DNA from: CAYLSO01 sp964386525
GTDB lineage: Bacteria > Eisenbacteria > RBG-16-71-46 > DASYSL01
NCBI GenBank assembly: GCA_964386525.1
Contig: CAYLSO010000225.1
Location: forward strand, 1-5,718
Direction: 5' to 3'
Length of the DNA stretch: 5,718 nt
This document shows, piece by piece, positions 1 through 5,717 of the stretch (positions are counted from its first letter, which is position 1; each line of letters opens with the position of its first letter). Position numbers and translations under genes: made by a program. The notes under the pieces were generated by a model. The model was not told the origin of the DNA, ran no database searches, and worked only from the letters and a program-made list of their open reading frames with translations.

Positions 1-1548
1 ATGAGGGCCAAGATCCCTACCGGCGGCGGCATGTGGCCGGCGTTCTGGATGATGCCCGAGGACGAAGTATACGGCGGCTGGGCCGCCAGCGGCGAGATCG
101 ACATCATGGAGTCCGCCAACGCCACGACCTCCGTCGGCGGCGCGCTCCACTACGGCGGCACCTGGCCGTCCAACACGTCGACGAGCGGATCCTATTCTCT
201 GGGAGGAGCGAACTTCGCCGGCGATTTCCACATCTACGCCGTCGAATGGGAGCCCGATACGATCCGCTGGTACGTCGACGGCGTGCTCTTCATGACGCGG
301 ACCAGCGACCAGTGGTACACGAACGCCGCCCCCGGCAATCCGCGCGCGCCGTTCGACCAGCCGTTCTACATCATCCTGAACACCGCCGTCGGCGGCAATT
401 ACACGGGGTGCACCGACGGCGGCTGCATCACTGCGAGCCTGCCGCAGGAACTCCTCGTCGACTACGTCAGGGTCTATGAAGACATCGTCAATGTCCCGCC
501 GGTGGTGACCATTACGGCGCCGACGTGGGGCGCCACCGTGCCGGCGGGCGACGCCACGATCACCGCAGATGCGTCCGACGCGGACGGCTCCGTGGCAAGG
601 GTGGAGTTCTACTGCGGCGCGACCTACCTGGGCGCCGACACGGCGGCGCCTTACAGCTTCACCTGGGCCTCCGTCTCCGACGGGTGCTACGAGATCGTGG
701 CCCGGGTCCTCGACGATCTCGGCAGCGCGAGTACCGATGCCGTTGACGTCACGGTCGGCGCCGGATGCGGCCAGGCCGCCTATCTCGGGCAGCCCTTCCA
801 CCTGCCGACGAGGATCGAAGCCGAGAACTACGACCTCGGGGGCGAAGGCGTCGCCTATCACGACATGGATGCCGGCAACAGCGGCGGGCGGTACCGGACC
901 GGCGAGGGCGTCGACATCGAGTCCTGCTCGGACGCTGGCGGCGGCTACAACTTGGGCTGGCTGAACGCCGGCGAGTGGCTCGAGTACACGGTGGACGTTC
1001 CGTGGGCCGGCCGGTACATCATCAATGCCCGCGTCGCGTCGCTGTCGAGCGGAGGCGCGTTCCGCGTCAAGGCCGGTGGCGGCGAGACCGGTGACATCGT
1101 GGTGCCGGTCACCGGCGGCTGGCAATCCTGGACGACCGTCTCGACGACCGCGACGCTCGCGGCCGGCGCGCAGATCATCAGGTTCGTGGCCGCGAGCGGC
1201 GGGTTCAACCTCAACTACCTCGAGGTCGCGAGCGACCTCGTGGCGGTCGGGCCCGCCCCGGCGGCTGCGGGCTATGCTCTGCATCCCTGCTATCCGAACC
1301 CGACCGCTCTGGGAGCGGCCATTCACTACGATCTGCCGCAGGCCGAAGCTGTCTACCTGGGAGTCTACGACGTGTCGGGTCGCCTGGTCCGGACGCTCGT
1401 ACAGGGTGCGCGCGTGCCGGCCGGCAAGCAGACCGCGGCATGGAACGGCCGCGACGACAACGGGCACGTGGTGCCGCGGGGCGTCTACTTCTACCGCCTG
1501 ACTGCCGGTGCCTTCTCCGCCACCCGGCGGGTGACGCTCGTCAACTGA
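1..1548 (+). CDS. Secreted GH16 beta-glucanase (laminarinase type) with Ig-like, CBM6 and FlgD-like C-terminal domains; 5' partial
   Basis: Probable extracellular endo-beta-1,3-glucanase. Residues 1-161 are the C-terminal part of a GH16 catalytic domain: GGGMWPAFWMMP leads into GEIDIMES, where E32 (nucleophile), D34 and E37 (acid/base) form the catalytic signature. The Met before the last Glu is the form seen in laminarinase-type rather than lichenase-type GH16. LLVDYVRVYE closes the domain. Residues 166-252 are a bacterial Ig-like domain (VTITAPTWGATV to VDVTVG). Residues 263-411 are a CBM6 carbohydrate-binding module (RIEAENYD, YHDMDAGN, NAGEWLEYTVDV, NLNYLEV). Residues 425-515 are a FlgD-like/type IX-style sorting domain (YPNPT, VYDVSGRLVRTL, WNGRDDNG, GVYFYRL). 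The Met at codon 1 is probably internal: the family has roughly 80 more catalytic residues and a signal peptide before this point, and the frame is open to the window edge. Seven cysteines are present, including likely pairs 137/142 and 205/229. Substrate is inferred from family. Confidence 0.9.
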   Translation: MRAKIPTGGGMWPAFWMMPEDEVYGGWAASGEIDIMESANATTSVGGALHYGGTWPSNTSTSGSYSLGGANFAGDFHIYAVEWEPDTIRWYVDGVLFMTRTSDQWYTNAAPGNPRAPFDQPFYIILNTAVGGNYTGCTDGGCITASLPQELLVDYVRVYEDIVNVPPVVTITAPTWGATVPAGDATITADASDADGSVARVEFYCGATYLGADTAAPYSFTWASVSDGCYEIVARVLDDLGSASTDAVDVTVGAGCGQAAYLGQPFHLPTRIEAENYDLGGEGVAYHDMDAGNSGGRYRTGEGVDIESCSDAGGGYNLGWLNAGEWLEYTVDVPWAGRYIINARVASLSSGGAFRVKAGGGETGDIVVPVTGGWQSWTTVSTTATLAAGAQIIRFVAASGGFNLNYLEVASDLVAVGPAPAAAGYALHPCYPNPTALGAAIHYDLPQAEAVYLGVYDVSGRLVRTLVQGARVPAGKQTAAWNGRDDNGHVVPRGVYFYRLTAGAFSATRRVTLVN

Positions 1549-1661
1549 TTCGCGAGCCGGGCCGGTAAGCGGCTGGCGTCGGGCCGTTGGACTTGCGGAG
1601 TCTGAGCCCCCGGAGTCTGCTTTGCAGCCGTCTGCTTGGCGGGGAGCCTACGCCCTGATTC
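1549..1661. other. Convergent intergenic gap
   Basis: This 113-bp gap separates the stop codons of the glucanase (+) and the lipoprotein (-). I see no gene in it and no hairpin followed by a T-run on either strand, so the terminators of the two genes are not identifiable by eye. Its only visible structure is the short tandem repeat at 1596-1640. Confidence 0.6.
1596..1640. repeat. Degenerate 15-nt tandem repeat, three units
   Basis: Three consecutive 15-nt units start at 1596, 1611 and 1626 and share GTCTG at exactly the same phase (1600, 1615, 1630). Unit 1 is CGGAGTCTGAGCCCC, unit 2 is CGGAGTCTGCTTTGC and unit 3 is AGCCGTCTGCTTGGC. Units 1 and 2 match at 10 of 15 positions, with the first nine identical. 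Units 2 and 3 match at 11 of 15. It lies just beyond the 3' ends of two converging genes. Function is unknown; it may be replication slippage. Confidence 0.55.
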
Positions 1662-3038
1662 TCAGTTCTGATCCGACTCCTGCAGCGCCGCCGCCGCCTC
1701 GCGCCACGAATCCTGGAGGGCATTGCCGATGAGCAGCGCCTCGGCCGGCGGCGATCCGTAATAGATGTCGTACGCACGGTTGTTCCGGGAGGCCCGGCCG
1801 TAGTGCTTGGAGCGGCCGAAGGCGATGGCCTTGGTCGTGGCGTTTGCCTGCTTGATGAAGTCCGCGACCGACAGGCTCCCCATGGATTCCGACCACTGCT
1901 CGCGGAGCTCCCGGCACCGGTTCCTGTCGGCGCTCTCCATGGCCGGGGTGTAGAGCCGATAGTCGTCCGGATCGCCCGGGAACCCGGAGTCGCAGCGCAG
2001 GGCGCGCAGGCCGGCGCCGCGCTCGGCGGTCCGCCGCGCGACCACGCGGTCGTCGGCGAGGTCGTAGACCTCGCACTCCAGGGCGACCGAAGCCCAGATG
2101 TCCTGCATCCCGGCCCGGAAGCCGACCTCCTCCACGACCAGGGCCTCGGTGCCGTCGGCGCGCTTGCGCTTCACCTCGTGATAGAAGGTGCCCGTGAACG
2201 TCTCGGAGTGGGAGGCGACGCGATCGCCGTAGACGCGCAGCCAGACCACGCGTGTCGTCCCGGCCTTGCGGGCGATCCGGATGGCCCGGTCGCGCGTCAG
2301 GCGGCCCGGAGGCATGGAGAGCATCTCCTCCCACGCCTCCCCGCGGCCGAGCAGCTCCGTGAACTGGAGATCGCTCTCGGTGTATGAGGCCAGGGCTTCG
2401 TACATCTGCTCCGAGAGAGCCTCGCGGTCGATGGGGGTGCGGATCTCCACGCTGACCGGCGCCACCAGGACACGGTCCACCGCCGCGTCGTAGCTCTGCC
2501 GGAGGCGGGCGTCGATCTCCTTGCTGTCGGGGTCGAATCGCCGGGCGGCGAGGAACTGCCCATGGGCGGCCTTAGGGTAGCCCGCCGACATCTGCTCGTC
2601 GCCGAGTCCCAGGAACACCCGGGCCGCTCCCGCGCGGACCGCGCCCTCCTGTGCCGCGGCGAGGGAGTCGAGCGGCAAGGTCACGCCGTACGGGGCGGTC
2701 TCCTCGCGGATCGTCCCCATCCGCAGCGCGACCTCGGCGGCCGCGACGGTATCGACCAGCACCGTGCTCCGCAGGGTCCGCAGCTCGGAGGCCATCAGCG
2801 CCGCGCCCGCGTCCCCCAGGGCGGCGCGCGCCGCCTCGTTGTAGGGATCCTTGCGGACGGCCTTGAGCGCGGTCTCGTAGGCTTTCTTGACCTGGCCCTC
2901 GGCGAGCTGCTCCTGGCTCCTGCGCGCTAGCTTGGCGGGGCCCGCGCAGCTCACAAGGCACGCAAGGGAGACCGCGAGCATCACGAGCCAACTGGAACGA
3001 AACCCGTGTCGCGTCGGAATCGGAGCTGCAGCAGTCAT
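1662..3038 (-). CDS. Lipoprotein of unknown function with TPR-like helices and a possible CsgG/LpoB-like domain
   Basis: A 458-aa envelope lipoprotein that I cannot assign to a named family. The N-terminus has a basic segment, a hydrophobic stretch (about 17-30) and a lipobox LVSC with C31 as the lipidated Cys; Ala follows it, which is compatible with outer-membrane sorting. Residues 38-80 look like a TPR-type helix pair (QVKKAYETALKAVRKDPYNE), and 136-186 like another (GYPKAAHGQFLAARRFDPDS). From about 188 the pattern becomes alpha/beta: RVLVAPV, a helix with SEQMYEAL, FTELLG, then AIRIARKAGTTRVVWLRVYG and IWASVALECEVYDLADDRVV. This order (strand, helix, 'A..aGa..vv.g.v', then a strand naming what the cell 'tags') faintly resembles CsgG/LpoB-type lipoproteins; that is inference only. 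The rest is charged and helical to 458. The start is supported by GGAGG seven nucleotides upstream. The gene is transcribed alone, divergent from the alcohol dehydrogenase. Confidence 0.85.
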   Translation of the reverse strand: MTAAAPIPTRHGFRSSWLVMLAVSLACLVSCAGPAKLARRSQEQLAEGQVKKAYETALKAVRKDPYNEAARAALGDAGAALMASELRTLRSTVLVDTVAAAEVALRMGTIREETAPYGVTLPLDSLAAAQEGAVRAGAARVFLGLGDEQMSAGYPKAAHGQFLAARRFDPDSKEIDARLRQSYDAAVDRVLVAPVSVEIRTPIDREALSEQMYEALASYTESDLQFTELLGRGEAWEEMLSMPPGRLTRDRAIRIARKAGTTRVVWLRVYGDRVASHSETFTGTFYHEVKRKRADGTEALVVEEVGFRAGMQDIWASVALECEVYDLADDRVVARRTAERGAGLRALRCDSGFPGDPDDYRLYTPAMESADRNRCRELREQWSESMGSLSVADFIKQANATTKAIAFGRSKHYGRASRNNRAYDIYYGSPPAEALLIGNALQDSWREAAAALQESDQN

Positions 3039-3045
3039 CGGCGTC

Positions 3046-3050
3046 CCTCC
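3046..3050 (-). promoter_or_regulatory. Ribosome-binding site of the lipoprotein gene
   Basis: On the minus strand GGAGG lies 7 nt before the ATG at 3038-3036. This fixes the start ahead of the signal peptide rather than at the internal Met20, which would lose the basic N-terminal region. Confidence 0.75.
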
Positions 3051-3196
3051 CTGGAGCGGGGTGCGGCCCGCCGGCCGCGATCTGCCTTCGCCGGGGAATG
3101 TACTGCAGATGCCGCCAGGCGGGGAATCCTGATGGGACGTGCCCCGGTCTCTGGTAAGGTGACGTCCGAGCCTCTCGCGTGGATGGGCTCCGTCAC

Positions 3197-3234
3197 TGGC
3201 GCGTCATGCCAGCGCCACGGGGCTTGGCGCTGGC
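3197..3234. promoter_or_regulatory. Three-arm inverted repeat upstream of the alcohol dehydrogenase
   Basis: GCCAGCGCCA (3208-3217) and TGGCGCTGGC (3225-3234) form a perfect 10-bp inverted repeat with a 7-nt loop. A further TGGCGC at 3197-3202 can instead pair with GCGCCA at 3212-3217, giving two mutually exclusive hairpins. No T-run follows on either strand, so it is not a classic terminator. It lies 77 nt before the dehydrogenase ATG and could be a regulator-binding dyad or a 5'-UTR structure. The role is inferred. Confidence 0.45.
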
Positions 3235-3299
3235 TACCCTCTCGGCCGTGCCGGCTCGGCTGTCCGCGCTCCTTCGAAGACGAAAGCCAACTGACCCTT

Positions 3300-3303
3300 G
3301 GAG
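3300..3303 (+). promoter_or_regulatory. Ribosome-binding site of the alcohol dehydrogenase
   Basis: GGAG sits 8 nt before the ATG at 3312. It decides the start: the same frame is open back to 3006, but that extension overlaps the lipoprotein start antisense and has no family homology, while the protein from 3312 matches the usual family length. Confidence 0.75.
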
Positions 3304-3311
3304 AGAAAGCC

Positions 3312-4361
3312 ATGCTGAAGACACCCGCCTGGGCTGCGAGTTCCGCAGGCAAGCCGCTCGGTCCGCTCACGATCGGGCGCCGCGAGCCTGGTCCTCATGA
3401 CGCGTTGATCGACATCCTGTTCTGCGGAGTCTGCCACTCCGACATCCACCAGGCGCGCGACGAGTGGTCCGGGGCGATCTTCCCCATGGTCCCGGGCCAC
3501 GAGATCGTCGGCCGGGTCAGCCAGGTCGGCAAGGCCGTCACCAAGTTCGCCGTGGGCGACCTGGCCGGCGTCGGGTGCATGGTCGACTCGTGCCGCGATT
3601 GCGAGCCCTGCCAGCACGGCACCGAGCAGTTCTGCCAGAAGGGCGTCGCCTGGACGTACAACGGCACCGAGATGGACCGGGGCACGCCGACCTTCGGCGG
3701 CTACTCGACGCGGGTGGTCGTCGACGAGCGGTTTGCCCTCAAAGTCCCGGCCGGCCTGGACCCGGCCGGCGCCGCGCCGCTGCTCTGCGCCGGCATCACC
3801 ACATACTCGCCGCTGCGCCAGTGGAACTGCAAGCCGGGCGACCGCGTCGGGGTGGTCGGTCTCGGCGGCCTCGGCCACATGGCGGTCAAGCTCGCGGCGT
3901 CGATGGGCGCCGAAGTCACCGTGCTCAGCACCTCGCGGTCCAAGGAGGCCGACGCACGCCGGCTGGGTGCGCACGCCTTCGAGCCGACCGGGGAAGAGGC
4001 GACGTTCAAGAAGCTGGCGGGCCGCTTGGACCTGCTCGTCGACACCGTCTCGGTCGCGCACGACTACAACAAGTACCTCGGCCTGCTGCGTCCCTTCGGC
4101 GCGATGGTGCTGCTCGGCGCCCCGCCCGAGCCGACGCCGGTGTCCGCCTTCTCGCTCATCATCGGAAACAAGCGACTCGCCGGCTCGCTGATCGGGGGCA
4201 TCGCCCAGACCCAGGAGATGCTCGACCACTGCGCCGCGCACAAGATCGTCGCGGACATCGAGGTCATCCCGGTCGACAAGATCAACGAGGCGTACGAGCG
4301 CATGCTCAGAAGCGACGTGCGCTACCGATTCGTCATCGACATCGCGACCCTCCGGGCCTGA
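3312..4361 (+). CDS. Zinc-dependent NAD(P)H alcohol dehydrogenase, YahK/cinnamyl-alcohol-dehydrogenase type
   Basis: A cytoplasmic 349-aa medium-chain dehydrogenase that interconverts aldehydes and primary alcohols; physiological substrate unknown. The GroES-like catalytic half carries the catalytic zinc ligands C41 (in FCGVCHSD), H63 (PGHE) and C159 (LLCAGITTY), with S43 and H46 in the proton relay positions. Structural zinc ligands are C94, C97, C100 and C108, all present. The Rossmann half has GLGGLG at 183-188. Strand beta-2 ends in LSTSRSK (205-211) with Ser, not Asp, at the position that reads the ribose, followed by Arg and Lys. In this family that favours NADP(H). Length and motif spacing match YahK and bacterial/plant CAD proteins, and nothing is missing. 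It stands alone: divergent from the lipoprotein and convergent with the metal transporter. Family assignment is firm; the exact reaction is inferred. Confidence 0.95.
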   Translation: MLKTPAWAASSAGKPLGPLTIGRREPGPHDALIDILFCGVCHSDIHQARDEWSGAIFPMVPGHEIVGRVSQVGKAVTKFAVGDLAGVGCMVDSCRDCEPCQHGTEQFCQKGVAWTYNGTEMDRGTPTFGGYSTRVVVDERFALKVPAGLDPAGAAPLLCAGITTYSPLRQWNCKPGDRVGVVGLGGLGHMAVKLAASMGAEVTVLSTSRSKEADARRLGAHAFEPTGEEATFKKLAGRLDLLVDTVSVAHDYNKYLGLLRPFGAMVLLGAPPEPTPVSAFSLIIGNKRLAGSLIGGIAQTQEMLDHCAAHKIVADIEVIPVDKINEAYERMLRSDVRYRFVIDIATLRA

Positions 4362-4525
4362 CCGAGCCATTTGAGGGCCCGGTCAGCATCCTGACCCCGC
4401 CACGAATAACGACGGGCGGCCAGGCAATGGGCCACTGCCGGCGCAAGGGACACGGCGGCGAGGGCGATCCCCAGGGCCCGCGCGGAAACCGCACGGTTTC
4501 GCTGGTGAGTGCAGTTGCGGGTCAT
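4322..4525 (-). CDS. Possible small exported or membrane protein (67 aa)
   Basis: I do not recognise this product and it may not be a real gene. In its favour: GGAGG lies 7 nt before the ATG (4537-4533). The N-terminus has several Arg residues followed by a hydrophobic segment at about 17-37 (ALGIALAAVSLAPAV), like a signal peptide or a single membrane helix, and third codon positions are mostly G or C. The tail is short and basic. Against it: it overlaps the 3' end of the alcohol dehydrogenase antisense by 40 bp, GC-rich DNA produces many chance ORFs, and its third-position G/C looks lower than that of the neighbouring genes. It lies 201 bp downstream of the transporter on the same strand, so it could share that transcript. 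Its start codon sits in the loop of the inverted repeat at 4514-4533. Confidence 0.33.
   Translation of the reverse strand: MTRNCTHQRNRAVSARALGIALAAVSLAPAVAHCLAARRYSWRGQDADRALKWLGQARRVAMSMTNR
4381..4396. terminator. Possible hairpin terminator after the alcohol dehydrogenase (no T-run)
   Basis: GGTCAG (4381-4386) and CTGACC (4391-4396) form a perfect 6-bp stem with the tetraloop CATC, 19 nt after the dehydrogenase stop. The position suits transcription termination, but no T-run follows on either strand, so the call is weak. Confidence 0.25.
4485..4500. repeat. Short palindrome GAAACC/GGTTTC
   Basis: GAAACCGCACGGTTTC is a perfect 16-bp palindromic element with a central CA (7 bp each side). 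It could be a protein-binding dyad or a small hairpin. It lies within the candidate small ORF, so it may also be chance. Confidence 0.35.
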
Positions 4526-4533
4526 CCCGCAGC
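4514..4533 (-). promoter_or_regulatory. Hairpin enclosing the start codon of the small ORF
   Basis: TGCGGG (4516-4521) and CCCGCA (4526-4531) pair around a TCAT loop, extended by a G-T and a G-C pair to an 8-bp stem. In minus-strand RNA the tetraloop reads AUGA and contains the start codon of the 67-codon ORF, with the ribosome-binding site immediately 5' of the stem. If the ORF is real, the structure could limit initiation. Confidence 0.35.
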
Positions 4534-4537
4534 CTCC
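4533..4537 (-). promoter_or_regulatory. Candidate ribosome-binding site of the small ORF
   Basis: Minus-strand GGAGG (4537-4533) is followed by 7 nt and then ATG. This is the same spacing as at the lipoprotein gene and is the main evidence that the small ORF could be translated. Confidence 0.4.
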
Positions 4538-4563
4538 ATTCGTTGGGGACGGACGCGTAGGGT

Positions 4564-4599
4564 GGGTGCACGTGGGGCTAGAGGGAGCCCCGTGCGCCC
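4564..4599. terminator. Strong 14-bp bulged hairpin, possible terminator without T-run
   Basis: GGGTGCAC (4564-4571) pairs with GTGCGCCC (4592-4599), with one G-T pair, and GGGGCT (4574-4579) pairs with AGCCCC (4586-4591). This leaves a GT bulge at 4572-4573 and the loop AGAGGG. It is the most stable-looking structure in the window and lies 127 nt past the transporter stop, between converging genes. The AGCCCC arm can also pair with GGGGCT at 4615-4620, a competing fold. A terminator is the simplest reading, but a T-run is absent. Confidence 0.35.
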
Positions 4600-4726
4600 T
4601 CGGGGTCGGCCCGCGGGGCTGGCAGCGCGGAGAGTCTCTGCGTCAACACGGTTCTCTGCAGCTTGTGCCTGCCTGGCCGGGGGAGCGGGAGCGCATCGCC
4701 TCCGCGCTCATGCGGCCCGGCTCAGG

Positions 4727-5626
4727 TCACGGCGATCCGCCCTGCCGGCAGGGCTGCGCGCGGCCCGTGCTCTCCCATTGGAGCGTCGGGTGTCCGATGC
4801 CGAAGCGCGCCTTCAGCTCGTGCGCGACCTCGGCCGTGACCTCGTCCATCCGCGCCGCGCTGGCGGTCACGAGGTGGGCCGTCAGGGCGACTTCGGTCGT
4901 GCTCATGGCCCAGACATGAAAGTCGTGCACGTCGACGACGCCCGGCACCGCCTCGAGATACGCCCTGACCGCCCGCGGATCGATGCGTGCAGGCACAGCG
5001 TCTACCGCCAGATTCAGCGACTCGCGGAGGATCCCCCAAGTGCTGGCCACGATGAGCGCGCTCACCAGCAGGCTGACGAGGGGGTCAAGCCACGACCAAT
5101 GAGTGAAGATCAGGGCCACCCCGGAGAGAACGACGCCGAGGGAGACGGCCGCGTCCGCCGCGAGATGTGTCGCGGCGGCACGCACGTTCACATCGTCGCG
5201 GCGGCCGTGCCCCACAATCCAGGCGCTGAGGCTGTTCACGACGATGCCGAGTGAAGCCACGGCAATCACCGTGGGCGCGGCGACGGGACCCGGATGGCGG
5301 AGTCGCTGAACCGCTTCGAGCGCAACGGCTCCCACTGCGATCAGCAGCACCACAGCGTTGGCCAGCGCCGCCAGGATGGTGGATCGGCGCAGGCCATACG
5401 TGCGCCGCGCGCTGGGGGGCCGTCGGGCGAGAAGGACCGCCGCCCAGGCGAAGAGCAGGCCGAGCACGTCGCCGAGGTTGTGACCGGCGTCCGAGAGCAG
5501 GGCGAGCGAGCCGGAGCGGAACCCGAAGACGACCTCGAAGATGACGAAGGCGATGTTGAGCCCCGCGGCCACGAGGAACGCAGTGCGGACACCGTCCGGC
5601 GCGGGCTGCGCGTGATCGTGCGTCAT
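4727..5626 (-). CDS. Cation diffusion facilitator (CDF) family transporter, CzcD/ZitB-like, probably zinc
   Basis: A 299-aa inner-membrane antiporter that exports Zn2+ or related divalent cations in exchange for protons; length is normal for the family. Six membrane helices are visible at about 14-35, 39-66, 82-106, 117-139, 150-174 and 178-198. The transport site is H49 and D53 in helix 2 (SDAGHNLGDV) plus H154 and D158 in helix 5 (NVRAAATHLAAD). This His-Asp-His-Asp set is typical of zinc-selective CDFs. The cytoplasmic C-terminal domain (about 209-286) has the usual VHDFHVW and GHPTLQWE motifs. The His-rich N-terminal stretch and helix 4-5 loop found in many CzcD proteins are reduced to a few His (H3, H5, H140). 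The start has an AGGAGG just upstream, overlapping the stop of the preceding gene, so the two are likely co-transcribed and translationally coupled. Metal identity is inferred. Confidence 0.95.
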   Translation of the reverse strand: MTHDHAQPAPDGVRTAFLVAAGLNIAFVIFEVVFGFRSGSLALLSDAGHNLGDVLGLLFAWAAVLLARRPPSARRTYGLRRSTILAALANAVVLLIAVGAVALEAVQRLRHPGPVAAPTVIAVASLGIVVNSLSAWIVGHGRRDDVNVRAAATHLAADAAVSLGVVLSGVALIFTHWSWLDPLVSLLVSALIVASTWGILRESLNLAVDAVPARIDPRAVRAYLEAVPGVVDVHDFHVWAMSTTEVALTAHLVTASAARMDEVTAEVAHELKARFGIGHPTLQWESTGRAQPCRQGGSP

Positions 5627-5628
5627 GT

Positions 5629-5636
5629 CCTCCTCA
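5629..5636 (-). promoter_or_regulatory. Stop codon/ribosome-binding site overlap ahead of the transporter gene
   Basis: On the minus strand TGAGGAGG combines the stop of the upstream gene with the Shine-Dalgarno of the transporter. The ATG follows after only AC from GGAGG, or after 5 nt from the first GAGG. Such an overlap is typical of translational coupling within an operon. Confidence 0.7.
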
Positions 5637-5717
5637 CGGTCCGGGACTCCCGCCCGGTCCCAGCGTGTCGTGGTGGATGACGTGGACGATCGTGCAGCTC
5701 GCGACCAGCCGCTGCTC
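5634..5717 (-). CDS. C-terminal end of an unidentified gene upstream of the CDF transporter (partial)
   Basis: The last 27 codons of a minus-strand gene whose body lies beyond the right edge. The visible tail is EQRLVASCTIVHVIHHDTL followed by a Gly/Pro-rich end (GPGGSPGP). Coding is supported by G or C at nearly every third position and by the stop codon placed 7 nt before the transporter ATG within its ribosome-binding site. The cluster C-x3-H-x2-H-H could bind metal, and a metal-sensing regulator would be a common partner for a CDF gene, but 27 residues are too few to name a family and I do not recognise it. Confidence 0.65.
   Translation of the reverse strand, partial: EQRLVASCTIVHVIHHDTLGPGGSPGP

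Larger units (their letters stand above)
3039..3311. promoter_or_regulatory. Divergent intergenic region (promoters not resolved)
   Basis: This 273-bp stretch lies between the divergent starts of the lipoprotein (-) and the alcohol dehydrogenase (+), so it should hold promoters for both. No clear -35/-10 pair is visible. Weak candidates are TACATT on the minus strand (3102-3097) for the lipoprotein and TGGTAAGGT on the plus strand (3152-3160) for the dehydrogenase, neither with a good -35. Other structure: an interrupted inverted repeat GGACGT (3135-3140) / ACGTCC (3162-3167), the dyad at 3208-3234, and an 8-bp palindrome CTTCGAAG (3272-3279). Confidence 0.6.
4362..4726. other. Hairpin-rich region between converging genes
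   Basis: These 365 bp lie between the dehydrogenase stop (+) and the transporter stop (-). The only plausible gene is the 67-codon minus-strand ORF starting at 4525. The rest holds a series of inverted repeats: 4381-4396, 4485-4500, 4514-4533, 4564-4599 and a minor one at 4626-4642. None is followed by a T-run. Nothing mobile or RNA-gene-like was recognised in it. Confidence 0.6.

Noticed and set aside
1648..2334. 228-codon minus-strand frame inside the lipoprotein gene, and plus-strand frames at 1803-2387 and 2562-2930
   Set aside because: They are shadows of the lipoprotein gene, with biased Arg/Gly/Ala composition and no motifs.
3223..3240. Possible sigma-54 promoter (TTGGCGC ... TACCCT)
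   Set aside because: The required GC at the -12 position, 10 nt after the GG, is absent (CC instead).
3006..3311. In-frame upstream extension of the alcohol dehydrogenase by 102 codons
   Set aside because: It overlaps the lipoprotein start antisense, lacks family similarity, and the ATG at 3312 has a good ribosome-binding site and gives the normal protein length.
3234..4370. 378-codon open frame antisense to the alcohol dehydrogenase
   Set aside because: It mirrors the dehydrogenase almost exactly, has low-complexity composition, and no family motif is visible.
4383..4571. 62-codon minus-strand ORF overlapping the candidate small ORF in another frame
   Set aside because: Pro/Arg-rich product with no hydrophobic or domain signal, and the competing frame has the better ribosome-binding site and composition.
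4509..4919. 136-codon plus-strand ORF across the gap and into the transporter
   Set aside because: More than half of it is antisense to the transporter, the composition is shadow-like, and I see no clear ribosome-binding site or motif.
3464..5254. 596-codon open frame on the plus strand running through the dehydrogenase, the gap and the transporter
   Set aside because: Its product is Arg/Gly/Pro/Ala-rich with no domain, and it overlaps two well-supported genes. It is a stop-poor frame expected in GC-rich coding DNA.
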